Source of the DNA: Stieleria marina | GTDB taxonomy: Bacteria > Planctomycetota > Planctomycetia > Pirellulales > Pirellulaceae | Assembly (NCBI GenBank): GCA_007741555.1 | Contig: CP036526.1 | Coordinates: 7,677,719 to 7,741,718, forward strand | Reading direction: 5' to 3' | Length of the DNA stretch: 64,000 nt | Part shown: positions 18,203 through 27,670 of the stretch, piece by piece | How positions within the stretch are numbered: position 1 is the stretch's first letter | Layout: each line of letters begins with the position of its first letter | Program-made: the position numbers and the translations under genes | The notes under the pieces: model-generated | What the model was told of the DNA's origin: nothing | The model's input: only the letters and a program-made list of their open reading frames with translations | Databases searched by the model: none

Positions 18203-18403
18203 CTAAACAGGTTCTTCGATGTACTCGCGAGTTTCGGCGATAGCCCCCGGAACAATTCGCGTTACGCTGACTTTGGTGCGACGAAGTTCTTCGATTTCAG
18301 CGGCCATCTGTGAGATCAGATTGGCGATCTCTTCACCGGCGGATTCGCCAATGTTGATCATCAGGGCTTTGCGAGAATTGTACGATAGGCCAGCGTTTTT
18401 CAT
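18203..18403 (-). CDS. Small protein of unknown function, downstream of glmS
   Basis: The gene encodes 66 residues, acidic, with helical character (GESAGEEIANLISQMAAEIEELRRTK) and an Ile/Val-rich end. GGAG lies nine bases before the ATG. It follows glmS on the same strand after 88 bases, so it could share that transcript. The amphipathic central stretch suggests a short coiled coil or dimerisation helix. It has no recognisable domain; overlapping antisense frames have weaker start signals. Confidence 0.6.
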   Translation of the reverse strand: MKNAGLSYNSRKALMINIGESAGEEIANLISQMAAEIEELRRTKVSVTRIVPGAIAETREYIEEPV

Positions 18404-18491
18404 CGCGAAGCACTCCAGTTGATATCAGAATAGTGGGGAAAAGGGCGTAGATCTAAGAAATAGTTCGATCCTGCCCCAAGGCAAGCGTTAC

Positions 18492-20348
18492 TTATTCGAC
18501 AGTCACGCTTTTTGCCAAGTTACGTGGTTTATCGACGTCACATCCCCGCAAAAGGGCAATGTGATAGGACAGTAACTGTAGTGGTACAACCGACACAATC
18601 GGCTGCAAAATCTCAGGAACCGAAGGGATCCGAATCACATCATCGGCAATTGATTCGATTTGCGGGTCCTCGTGGCTGGCAATGGCGATGACCGGCCCGC
18701 CACGTGCTTTGACCTCTTCCATGTTGGCCAAGACTTTTTCGTAGGTCGTGCCATGTGGAATGATAAAAACGCTGGGCGTGTGTTCGTCGACCAGTGCGAT
18801 GGGACCATGCTTCATTTCGGCCGCTGGGTAGCCTTCAGCGTGGATATAACTGATCTCTTTTAGTTTCAGCGCGCCTTCCAAAGCCGTTGGGAAATTGTAT
18901 TGGCGCCCCAGATACAACACGTTGGACACGTCTTTGTATTTTTGGGCCACGTCACGCACCTGTACATCACAAGTCAACGCTTGCTGAACCGCTCCGGGCA
19001 ACTGCTGCATCTCTTCGATAATGCGTTTACCACCCTCGTAACTTAAATGGCGCATGCGACCAAAGTACAACGCCAACATCGCCAGCACGCAGCACTGCGA
19101 TGTGTAAGCTTTGGTACTGGCCACTCCAATCTCTGGACCGGCGTGCAAGTAGACTCCACCATCTGCCGCCTGTGCGATCGAACTCGCGACGACATTACAA
19201 ATTGCAAGCGTGCGGTGCCCCTTGCGTTTGGTCTCGCGAAGGGCCGCTAACGTGTCAGCTGTCTCACCACTCTGCGTAATTCCAAAGACTAGCGTATTGT
19301 TGTCGATCGGTGGATTTCGATAACGCAGCTCGCTTGCGTATTCCACACTGACCGGAATCCGCGCAAGCTCTTCGATCAAGTATTCGCCGACCAGTGCGGA
19401 GTGCCAACTGGTTCCGCAGCCCGTCAAAATGATCCGTTCGACACCGCGCAGTTGCTGCGGAGTCAGATTTAAACCACCAAACACCGCCGTCGCGTCTTGT
19501 TCATCCAAGCGACCACGCATGGCATTGCGAATCGATTCGGGTTGCTCATAAATTTCTTTGAGCATGTAGTGGTCGAAGCCTTCCAACGAGACTTCGTTAC
19601 TTTCCGTTTCCAGCGGACGGATATCGACGCGCACCTTTCCTTGGTCGCGATGCAACACTGAGAAACCTTCGGGCGTCAACACAGCCAACTGATGGTCAGC
19701 CATGTACACGATTCGCTCGGTGCTTCCAATCAACGGAGTCGCATCGCTGGCCAAAAAGTACTCGCCCCGTCCAACACCAATCACCAATGGACTGCCGAAT
19801 CGAGCGGCAATGATCATGTTGGGCTTTTCGCGAAACGCAATCGCCAAACCATACGTTCCACGAAGCTGTGCAACCGCCCACTGCACCGCAGTGACGTAAC
19901 GCATGTTGGGCTGTTCTTTGTTTTCGGGCGTTTTTTTCAGCCCTTCGGCGACCAGATGGGCGATGACTTCGCTGTCGGTGTCCGATTTGAACTCGTACCC
20001 CTTTTTGATCAGTTCGTCTTTCAGTAACTGAAAATTTTCGATCACACCGTTGTGAACCAGCACAACTTCGCCTTCGCCGCCCACATGCGGGTGGGCGTTT
20101 TCATGAGTTGCCGGACCGTGCGTGGCCCAACGTGTATGGCCGATGCCAAGCATGCCTGCCGGCGGTGTTTCGCCTAGTTCGCCAGCCAACGCATCGATGC
20201 GTCCAACGCTTCGGGTGATGTTGATCTCGGCGCCACCATGGACGGCTACCCCTGCGCTGTCGTAACCGCGGTATTCCAGCCTTCGCAAACCATTAAGCAA
20301 GAATGAACCGGCGTCACTGCCACCCACGTACCCCACAATACCGCACAT
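18492..20348 (-). CDS. glmS: Glutamine-fructose-6-phosphate aminotransferase (isomerising)
   Basis: The gene encodes 618 residues, a normal GlmS length. It begins MCGIVGYVGG, with C2 as the Ntn nucleophile that releases ammonia from glutamine. GHTRWATHG and HNGVIENF belong to the glutaminase domain. Two SIS domains follow with TGCGTSWHSA, GITQSGETADTLAAL and a C-terminal LAKSVTVE that contributes to the sugar site. It makes glucosamine-6-phosphate for cell-wall and lipopolysaccharide precursors. No glmS ribozyme sequence was identifiable in the 341-base 5' region. Confidence 0.98.
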   Translation of the reverse strand: MCGIVGYVGGSDAGSFLLNGLRRLEYRGYDSAGVAVHGGAEINITRSVGRIDALAGELGETPPAGMLGIGHTRWATHGPATHENAHPHVGGEGEVVLVHNGVIENFQLLKDELIKKGYEFKSDTDSEVIAHLVAEGLKKTPENKEQPNMRYVTAVQWAVAQLRGTYGLAIAFREKPNMIIAARFGSPLVIGVGRGEYFLASDATPLIGSTERIVYMADHQLAVLTPEGFSVLHRDQGKVRVDIRPLETESNEVSLEGFDHYMLKEIYEQPESIRNAMRGRLDEQDATAVFGGLNLTPQQLRGVERIILTGCGTSWHSALVGEYLIEELARIPVSVEYASELRYRNPPIDNNTLVFGITQSGETADTLAALRETKRKGHRTLAICNVVASSIAQAADGGVYLHAGPEIGVASTKAYTSQCCVLAMLALYFGRMRHLSYEGGKRIIEEMQQLPGAVQQALTCDVQVRDVAQKYKDVSNVLYLGRQYNFPTALEGALKLKEISYIHAEGYPAAEMKHGPIALVDEHTPSVFIIPHGTTYEKVLANMEEVKARGGPVIAIASHEDPQIESIADDVIRIPSVPEILQPIVSVVPLQLLSYHIALLRGCDVDKPRNLAKSVTVE

Positions 20349-20689
20349 AGAATCTCTCGAATTTATCTAAAACAAGCGTTCGCACATTCGGGGGAAACCA
20401 GAGTCCGAAATGTACGACACTTAGTGAATGGCTTGATTGACTTGGATTGCTTCAAATTCTTGATTGCAGCGTCTACCAAAGTCACTGGATCGATGGGTTT
20501 GCAAAACCATCTCGGTCGCTCGACTCGCAGGCAAACGGGATCTGTCTACAGTAACACCACCGTGCGGCAGAGTAAAAATAGGCTGGCTTTAACGATTTGA
20601 AAAGTGTTTCAATTCTGCATTTTCAGTACTTATTTTCTCTCCGCAGCCGCAAATTTGCTTCGGACGACGCTCGGTCGCCGTAGTCGCCC
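20349..20689. other. Intergenic region upstream of glmS
   Basis: These 341 bases separate two leftward genes. No gene, tRNA or known riboswitch was recognised. The half nearest glmS is A/T-richer than the surroundings, and a ten-base palindrome GCAAATTTGC lies at 20649-20658 just after the preceding gene. It presumably holds the glmS promoter, but no clear -35/-10 pair can be defended. Confidence 0.4.
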
Positions 20690-21358
20690 TTACGCAGCAC
20701 GGCGGGCGGGCCGCGTTGCTTTGTCGGTCACAGCGTCCAGATCGATTTGGACCCACTGTTCGTCAGTCAGTTGGTAAATCGACGTGTTTTCTGACGCGAC
20801 CTTCTTCAGTGCTTTGCTGATATCGAGCAGGGCAACCGATTCGGCTGGTCCAGCGACTGGATCAGCAATCAAAATCAAATCCACAACGCCAACCGTGCTG
20901 GACACGCGATTCAGACCAGCCGAAACACTCATCGGTACCAATGTCGGCTGGACGTTCTGAGCCCGAATCTGTTTGTGAAAATCTTTGAGCGTGATCGGTC
21001 CGTCTGCCATCTCGAACATATCGATCGCGACGTAACGCACTGGGTTGCCACCATTGGCTTCCACCAGAGCAGCCGTCATGGCTAAAGCCCGCTCGCCATC
21101 GCCCACGCCGATCTCCAAGATCGATGTTGCACCACTGCTTCGGACCAAACGACAGGTCGCCGCGTGCGGTCCACCGCCGAATCGATCCAGCAAACTGAGC
21201 TTGGGCTTTGCAGCCGGCTTCGACGGCACCGGCACCTGCGGATCACGACTAGCGGTGCCGCTATTGAGCTTCTTTTTGGTCGCTTGCTTGGGATTTGCGA
21301 CACCAGCACTGTCAGCCGATTTACCGCGAATCGTGTTCCAAAGTTTGATAAGGGGCAT
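20690..21358 (-). CDS. Class I SAM-dependent methyltransferase-like protein
   Basis: The gene encodes 222 residues. After a basic, low-complexity N-terminal ~60 residues (KKKLNSG, PSKPAAKPK), the segment TSILEIGVGDGERALAMT is a motif I glycine-rich SAM-binding loop, and YVAIDMFEM fits motif II with its acidic residue. VVDLILIADP could be motif IV. The C terminus is very basic (KATRPARRAA). Substrate unknown. It is divergent from the subtilase gene across 246 bases. Confidence 0.7.
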   Translation of the reverse strand: MPLIKLWNTIRGKSADSAGVANPKQATKKKLNSGTASRDPQVPVPSKPAAKPKLSLLDRFGGGPHAATCRLVRSSGATSILEIGVGDGERALAMTAALVEANGGNPVRYVAIDMFEMADGPITLKDFHKQIRAQNVQPTLVPMSVSAGLNRVSSTVGVVDLILIADPVAGPAESVALLDISKALKKVASENTSIYQLTDEQWVQIDLDAVTDKATRPARRAA

Positions 21359-21604
21359 CGCTTGATTGCCTTTGACTGCCCACCGCGCGGCGCTCGAAGT
21401 AGCAGCTCAGCGCGTTTCTGGGGGTACGAATTTGAGGACTTCTCTCTTTGTGTCGTCGCCACCAGCGAATTGAATCGACTGTGTCTCAGTTTATTCCGGT
21501 TATGCCGACCACCGCCGAATATGCGTCCTACGTTTGCTGTGACGGATCGGGCCAGTCTCATTGGACAACGACGGTCTGTCGCACTCATTTTGCACGGGAA
21601 AACC

Positions 21605-23782
21605 ATGGTTCGCACAACACCGACTTCCTCCGATCCGACGTCGATCCGATCGATACTTGATAGCATCGATGCCGCCGCTTCAGCGATCCAGGCCTGCGAA
21701 CCAAGACTGGCACTTTCGGCAAGTCTGGCCGCTGACGTTCTGCTGGACGCCCTGGATGTCCAATCCGTCGATACTCCCGAAAATTTCGCTGTCGATGACA
21801 CGGCCAATTTCGATAGCGCCCCGGCAGAGCCAACCACATTGCTGGAGCAAGCCGCCGAAGTGCGCGGCGCTTCTGGTATCGATGGCAGCGGGCAAACCGT
21901 CGCTGTGATTGATAGTGGTATCGGCTGGCAACACGAAGCATTCGGAAGCGGCTTTGGTCCTGGCTACCGCGTCGTCGGAGGATGGGACTTTGCAGAGAAC
22001 GACGCCGACCCCAATGACGATGGGCCCAGCGGATTTCACGGAACGCACGTCGCTGGACTGCTAGGCGGAGATACCGACGGTTTTCAAGGAGTCGCACCGG
22101 GAGCCGACTTGGTCGCGTTGCGAGTCTTTGACGATAGCGGAGCCGGCGAATTGGAATGGATCGAATCGGCTCTGCAGTGGGTGCATGACAACCAAGACAG
22201 CTTTGAATCGCCGATCACGACGGTCAACCTTTCGGTCGGTGCAGCGCTGAGCGATGCGAATCGCGCCGACGCAGAGATGATGTTGGCCGACGAACTGCAG
22301 CAACTTCGCGATGACAACATTTTGGTATTTGCGGCGGCTGGCAACTTTTTCGGCTCCGACCAATCCACTGGCGACAACCAAGTCCTCTTTCCAGCATCTG
22401 ATCCATCGGTCGTTGCGATCAGTAGCGTAGACGACGACGGCGGACTGAGCGATTTTGCGCAGCGTGATTCTGGAATCCTAGCAACCAACGGCGAAAGCAT
22501 TCGTAGCAGCGTGCCGGATCATGTTTTTGGCTGGGATGGCAAAAACGACGACTTCGCATCGCTGGACGGAACCAGCATGGCCACGCCGCAAGCTGCCGGT
22601 GCATCGATGCTCATTCGCCAAGCCATGATCGAAGAAGGACTTGAGCCGACCGCCGAGAGTGTTTTGGCGCGTCTCTACAGTGCAGCCTATTCGCAGGTCG
22701 ACCCGGTCAGCGGCGAGATTTTTCACAACATCGATTTGGCAGCAGCCATTGGTGACACAAGTGCGGTCGACACGGACCCCGAATTGCCACTGGATCGATA
22801 CGATGGCTCAAGTGATTCCGATTCGATCGTGTTGGATCTGACGGACGGAATCATCATGCGAATCGGCGACCAGACTTACACGCTGCAACAGAATCCGTCT
22901 GGCGATCCACTGGTGATTGATGTTGGTAGCGGAGCCGATTCGATTCAGATCATTGGATCCGAACAGACCGAACGCCTGGTCGCACACGCCACCAGTTCAC
23001 TTGTTGACGGAAACGTATTGGAGAGCAGCCTAAGCACAAACGAGTTCGAAATCACGCTTCGCGGGTTCGAGAACATTAGCTTTGATGGAGGCGGCGGACG
23101 CGACCGTGCGACGCTTTACGATTCAGCCGGCAACGACACCCTGCGTTCAACAGCTGATACCGCGACCTTGTCCGGTGTGGGATTTCAGTTTGAAGTTTCC
23201 AACATGGCTCGTGTCTATGTGCATGCCAATAACGGTGGCGATGACACGGCGTTCATGCAAGATTCAGCCGGTGATGATACCCTCGCTGTGCGGCCGCAGT
23301 TCACCAGTCTCCGCAGCGACAGCCACTTCCAATCAGCGCTCGGTTTTGAATCGGTCTACGCCTACGCCAATGCTGGTGGCAACGACACCGCGACCATCTA
23401 CGACTCAGTCGGCGACGACACGATGAGCGTTTCGGCAAGTCGCACGATGATCAATGGCCCCGACTACCAAGTCAGCGCTCGCGGTTTCGAGAGCGTCGTC
23501 GGACACGCCAATGCGGGTGGGGAAGACGTCGCCAAAATCTACGGCGACTCGGACTCCAATCAGTGGCACGCGACTGACGACATGCTGCAATGGACCGGGC
23601 AAGATGAATCAGTCCGCGTGGCCCGTGGGTTCGAGCGAGCATTCGCTTTTGAAAACTACCAGCCAATCCCGATTGAACGTCTATCCATTCAATCGCTGAT
23701 CGCGGACGTCGACGAACGCGAAGAACTGGCACTTCGCGAAGCCGAGGCACAAAGAAGCGTTTTTGACAACCTTGGCAAATAG
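21605..23782 (+). CDS. Subtilisin-family (S8) surface protease with C-terminal tandem repeats
   Basis: The gene encodes 725 residues from the ATG at 21605; an in-frame ATG at 21521 is an alternative. Residues 31-39 (CEPRLALSA) resemble the LEPR-type motif at the N terminus of planctomycete surface proteins. The protease domain has a full triad: D103 in VAVIDSGIGW, H145 in HGTHVAGLLGG and S324 in GTSMATPQAAG, with N247 in AAAGN as oxyanion residue. From about residue 480 come four degenerate ~60-residue repeats with the core ANAGGNDTATIYDS.GDDT, similar in flavour to Ca-binding haemolysin-type repeats. There is no classical signal peptide, so export may follow the LEPR-type route. Confidence 0.9.
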   Translation: MVRTTPTSSDPTSIRSILDSIDAAASAIQACEPRLALSASLAADVLLDALDVQSVDTPENFAVDDTANFDSAPAEPTTLLEQAAEVRGASGIDGSGQTVAVIDSGIGWQHEAFGSGFGPGYRVVGGWDFAENDADPNDDGPSGFHGTHVAGLLGGDTDGFQGVAPGADLVALRVFDDSGAGELEWIESALQWVHDNQDSFESPITTVNLSVGAALSDANRADAEMMLADELQQLRDDNILVFAAAGNFFGSDQSTGDNQVLFPASDPSVVAISSVDDDGGLSDFAQRDSGILATNGESIRSSVPDHVFGWDGKNDDFASLDGTSMATPQAAGASMLIRQAMIEEGLEPTAESVLARLYSAAYSQVDPVSGEIFHNIDLAAAIGDTSAVDTDPELPLDRYDGSSDSDSIVLDLTDGIIMRIGDQTYTLQQNPSGDPLVIDVGSGADSIQIIGSEQTERLVAHATSSLVDGNVLESSLSTNEFEITLRGFENISFDGGGGRDRATLYDSAGNDTLRSTADTATLSGVGFQFEVSNMARVYVHANNGGDDTAFMQDSAGDDTLAVRPQFTSLRSDSHFQSALGFESVYAYANAGGNDTATIYDSVGDDTMSVSASRTMINGPDYQVSARGFESVVGHANAGGEDVAKIYGDSDSNQWHATDDMLQWTGQDESVRVARGFERAFAFENYQPIPIERLSIQSLIADVDEREELALREAEAQRSVFDNLGK

Positions 23783-23826
23783 CAAATTCGCACGACAAGC
23801 GAACCTCTCTCAGTACATACGGCCAA

Positions 23827-26061
23827 CTACAGCGGTGCAACCACGGTCGGCGGTTCTTCTGGCCTGCGCATCGAATTGATCGCGACGGCGACAGCGAAAA
23901 CAATCGCTCCAATGACGTCCACCGCCAAGCCAACTTGCATCTCACCAATTTTGGTCAGCGGTGCCAAAAGCAGGGCAGCCGAAACAAACATCGCGCCACG
24001 TTCCAGCAGCGTCAGGTTGTTTCGGAAATAACCGGCAATGCCAGCCGCAAGCGCTAAGATACCGATCGTCGCCGCGATCACTGCGTGCGATACAGCAAAC
24101 AGCGTCGGAGCTCCGCCATCGGCCGCCAACAAGCACAGCGCCGGTCGATAGACAAACATGAACGGCAGGGTGAAACCGACTAAGGCAAACCGAAACGCCG
24201 CAAACGAGGTCTTCATGATCGGCGCATCAGCGATCGAAGCACTGGCGTATCCCGCCAGTGCGACCGGGGGCGTGACCATCGACATCATGCCAAAGTAGAA
24301 AATAAACAGGTGGGCAATCAGCGGCTGCACGCCTAGTTCGCCCAGTAGCGATCCCATCAAGGTTGCCATCAGCAAGTAGCAAACCACTGACGGAACTCCC
24401 ATGCCTAGGATCAGTGAACAGACCATGATGCCCACCAACGCTAAAAACAAATTGGTTGCGACGACGCCTTTGATGGCCGCACTAAAATCGGTCGCGATTC
24501 CGGTCTGCTGAACGATGCCAATAATGATGCCAACGCAGGCACTGGCTGCCACCAATGAAATTCCGTTCTTGGCGGATTTGGTAAATGCGGTTGTCATCTC
24601 CGGACGCCAAGCGGGATGGATCAATCCAAAGATCAAAAGTCCAAACATGCCGACGATCGCTGACTCAAGCAGCGATCCGATCGCCAAAATGGGGCTGATA
24701 GATTGCGTCTCAGGGTGGACCCACGACGGAGCGACAAAAGGACTGAGCCAAGACGGCGCCGTTTCGCTAAACGGGATCGATGCTTGGTGCAGCAACAGGA
24801 CAATGAAAAAACTGGCAAAGGCAAGCCAGCGAGCACTGGAGCTGATGTTCAGTTCTTTCCGAAGCGTTGCGAACACCAAAATCACGGCCAGTGATCCGGT
24901 CACCGAACGGAAAGGAGAAAATCCAAAAATCAACAGTCCAATCAGCGTTCCCAAGGCACCAAAGAAAACAATCGCGTCGAAGCCCCACAATTTCTTTTTG
25001 CCGACTTCCGCGACGTCCAAACCTTCTGCGCCCAGTCGTCTGGAATACAAAAACACGACCGCAAGGATCGATAGGTAATACAAACACGCCGGAATAATCG
25101 CAGCCTTCATGATCGTCACGAAAGTAACTTGCGGCTGAACCAATTCCAGCATCATGTACGCACCAGCGCCCATCACCGGGGGCACCAGCGCTCCTCCCGA
25201 TGCGGCGGCGGCCGTAATACCACCGGCAATGTGTTTGGGAAACCGAGCACTACGCATCATCGGAATCGTAAACGTGCCGGTCGTAACAGCGTTGGCCACG
25301 GCACTGCCTGAGAGCGATCCCATCAATCCACTGGCCATCACGCTGACCATCGCGGGGCCACCGCGGATTTTGCCAAATGTTTTGGTCGCAAAATCGATAA
25401 TGAACTGCGTTGCGCCCGACATCTCCAAGAACGAACCGAACACCACAAACAAGAACACATACTTGAACATCACGGCTGCGGCCGGGCCGAACACGCCTAG
25501 CGACTGCAGAAACGTCGTGCTGACAATGTCTTTGGGGCTCTGTCCTGCGTGCGGGAGCAACCAAGAGGGCATTTCGACCAAATCGTATTCAATGCTGCCG
25601 TAGCAATAAAACGAATGCGCAACAAAGAACAGTGCCAGAATGGGAACAATCAATCCGATGCTACGCCGCGTCGCTTCCAAGACGATGATCAAACCCAGCA
25701 AGCCGACACCGAAGTCAATTCCCGTTTCGGCTCCCGCGCGATTGCCCAGCGAGATGCCGTCGGACCAGAACGCTTCGAACAGCGGTTCGGTCTGCACGAC
25801 CACATAGCCGCAACACGCGACCGCGACGATCGCAAGGACAACATCCATCCAACGCAGCGCGACCACATCCGTCCATCGCTTGGCGATCGGAAACGTCAAA
25901 AAACAAAGCGCCAATCCCGCTCCAACAAAAATCGCCAGCGACGACTGCGGTTGCAGCAGATTGTAGTTCACTTCAAAGAGCGTGAACAAACAAAGAAAGA
26001 TGCCCAGCAACGACACCGCGTGTTTATTCATACGGTCGAAAGCCGAAACGTTTTCTGTCAC
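23827..26061 (-). CDS. TRAP transporter fused 4TM/12TM permease
   Basis: The gene encodes 744 residues with about 18-20 hydrophobic segments. GGPAMVSVMASGLMGSLSGSAVANAVTTG and a second half with LGMGVPSVVCYLLMATLMG are the twin conserved regions of the DctM-type large subunit, and the N-terminal ~200 residues match the fused small subunit of the TAXI-type family. The GTG at 26061 is favoured because AAGGA lies eight bases upstream; an ATG at 26031 is an alternative. It imports a small organic acid or amino acid using a sodium gradient together with the binding protein encoded just upstream. Confidence 0.95.
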   Translation of the reverse strand: MTENVSAFDRMNKHAVSLLGIFLCLFTLFEVNYNLLQPQSSLAIFVGAGLALCFLTFPIAKRWTDVVALRWMDVVLAIVAVACCGYVVVQTEPLFEAFWSDGISLGNRAGAETGIDFGVGLLGLIIVLEATRRSIGLIVPILALFFVAHSFYCYGSIEYDLVEMPSWLLPHAGQSPKDIVSTTFLQSLGVFGPAAAVMFKYVFLFVVFGSFLEMSGATQFIIDFATKTFGKIRGGPAMVSVMASGLMGSLSGSAVANAVTTGTFTIPMMRSARFPKHIAGGITAAAASGGALVPPVMGAGAYMMLELVQPQVTFVTIMKAAIIPACLYYLSILAVVFLYSRRLGAEGLDVAEVGKKKLWGFDAIVFFGALGTLIGLLIFGFSPFRSVTGSLAVILVFATLRKELNISSSARWLAFASFFIVLLLHQASIPFSETAPSWLSPFVAPSWVHPETQSISPILAIGSLLESAIVGMFGLLIFGLIHPAWRPEMTTAFTKSAKNGISLVAASACVGIIIGIVQQTGIATDFSAAIKGVVATNLFLALVGIMVCSLILGMGVPSVVCYLLMATLMGSLLGELGVQPLIAHLFIFYFGMMSMVTPPVALAGYASASIADAPIMKTSFAAFRFALVGFTLPFMFVYRPALCLLAADGGAPTLFAVSHAVIAATIGILALAAGIAGYFRNNLTLLERGAMFVSAALLLAPLTKIGEMQVGLAVDVIGAIVFAVAVAINSMRRPEEPPTVVAPL

Positions 26062-26133
26062 TTAGTTTTTCCTTGGATCATCTTCACTTAGATATCGGCG
26101 CATCAGTTTTGCGTCTTCGTCGTGACATAGTTC

Positions 26134-27168
26134 TTACGGTGTTGCGGCAGCGGTTTCTTTTTCTGTCGTCTCAGCTTCGCCATCACCTTCGGGCCAGACC
26201 CCGGCTTCTTTGTAAAACTTGATCGCACCGGGGTGATATTCAATCCCCGTGTCGCGAGCGATGTTCTTTTCGTTAAGCGCTTTGCCGGCGGGGTGTTTGC
26301 CAGCGATTTCCGCGCGGTTTTCCCAAATCGTTTTGGTGACTTCGTAGATCAATTCTTCTGGCTGCGACTGGGCCGTGATCACGTGCATCGAACCGACATT
26401 CAAACCCAAGTAGTCAGCTTCCATTCCTTTGTACGTTTTCGCAGGGATGGTGAACGGATGAAAGAATGCGTAGTCCTTGATCAGTTTCTGACGAGACTCT
26501 TCTTCAAACGGAACAAACGTCACATCAAACGTGCTGGTCGCTTGGGTGATTGAACCAGTCGGAACGGCACCACCAAGAAACGCTGCATCGGCCGATCCGT
26601 CGCCCAACTGGTCAACCGATCCACTTTGGGTAGCGTTCAGCGAAGTGATCTCTTCCCAGGCAATCCCGTGGGCTTTCAAGATTGGCTCAATAAACATTTG
26701 AAAACCTGCGCCCGACGGACCGGTGATGACACGTTTGCCCTTGAGGTCAGCGATTGTTTTGATGCCTGAATCGCTGCGAGCGATAAACAGTGCAACGTTT
26801 GGCGCCATCGTTGCGATCGCGCGGATGTTGTAATTCTTGTCCCAGCCTGCTTCGCCGCGAACGGCGAAGTAACTGATCGCGGCATTGGATAAAGCCAATT
26901 CCAATTCGCCTTGTTCCAATCGACGAATATTCTCCTGCGACCCCTTGGTGCCTTTGGCTTGAACTTTCCACGCGATGGTGCCCTGGTGAGCGTTCAGAAC
27001 TTCGGCGATCGCTCCTCCGACAACCGGAAACGCACCGCCAACCGGCGCGGTTCCCATGCTAAGGAACTGCGTCTTGGAGTCGGAGCTTTTCTTGCAACCA
27101 ACAAGCACCGGTGTCGCGATCAAGGCAGCTAACGCGGTGAACAACAAAAACTGGGAGACACGGGTCAT
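26134..27168 (-). CDS. TAXI-family TRAP solute-binding lipoprotein
   Basis: The gene encodes 344 residues. The N terminus ends in PVLVGC, a usable lipobox, so the protein is probably lipid-anchored outside the cytoplasmic membrane. FLSMGTAPVGGAFPVVGGAIAEVLN and QAKGTKGSQENIRRLEQGELELAL are the TAXI (TRAP-associated extracytoplasmic immunogenic) pattern, as is GPSGAGFQMF. It captures the substrate for the permease 72 bases downstream on the same strand. The ligand cannot be read; family members often bind glutamate or C4-C5 acids. Confidence 0.95.
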   Translation of the reverse strand: MTRVSQFLLFTALAALIATPVLVGCKKSSDSKTQFLSMGTAPVGGAFPVVGGAIAEVLNAHQGTIAWKVQAKGTKGSQENIRRLEQGELELALSNAAISYFAVRGEAGWDKNYNIRAIATMAPNVALFIARSDSGIKTIADLKGKRVITGPSGAGFQMFIEPILKAHGIAWEEITSLNATQSGSVDQLGDGSADAAFLGGAVPTGSITQATSTFDVTFVPFEEESRQKLIKDYAFFHPFTIPAKTYKGMEADYLGLNVGSMHVITAQSQPEELIYEVTKTIWENRAEIAGKHPAGKALNEKNIARDTGIEYHPGAIKFYKEAGVWPEGDGEAETTEKETAAATP

Positions 27169-27394
27169 CTGAAGAGAACCTTTTGCGGTGGCGAATACCG
27201 TGTTGCCAGCGGCACACGGTCGGTGTGGTGAGGTGGGATTTTCTGCGGGAGACGTATGTTAACACGCACGGTTTGCGTGGGCTAGCGAGTAGCCGGTTGG
27301 TAAGGAACCGCCGCGGAATGGTGCCGACTCCTGACGCGCACTAGACTAGTCGCTTCGCGGTCCGTTCCCCGCTTTTCTTCGTTGAAATCGCTTT

Positions 27395-27670
27395 ATGAAA
27401 ACTGCCATCTGGATTTGCGTTGGCTTACTGTTGATCCTGCACCAGGACTACTGGCAGTGGGACAACGCAACGCTCGACTTTGGGTTCCTGCCAAGGACGA
27501 TGACCTACCAAATCGGGCTATCGATTGCTGCTGCGGTCGTTTGGCTACTGGCAACGCACTACTGCTGGCCAACCGATCTTTCGCCGCGAGATCCCCTCAA
27601 TAGTGATCCACGCGGCAGTGACTTCGTTGACGGCGACCAAACAGGTAGTGGACAAGAGGATGCGTCATGA
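27395..27670 (+). CDS. DUF3311-like small membrane protein
   Basis: The gene encodes 91 residues with two membrane helices (WICVGLLLILHQDYW and YQIGLSIAAAVVWLLATHY) and an acidic C-terminal tail. The pattern of LHQDYWQWDN and FGFLPRTMTYQIG fits DUF3311, a small protein typically encoded directly before sodium:solute symporters. Its stop overlaps the ATG of the symporter gene (ATGA), strongly suggesting a functional pair. It may stabilise or regulate the transporter; that is inferred from the arrangement. Confidence 0.8.
   Translation: MKTAIWICVGLLLILHQDYWQWDNATLDFGFLPRTMTYQIGLSIAAAVVWLLATHYCWPTDLSPRDPLNSDPRGSDFVDGDQTGSGQEDAS

Noticed and set aside
20349-20689. glmS ribozyme upstream of glmS
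   Set aside because: No sequence resembling the ribozyme core was found.
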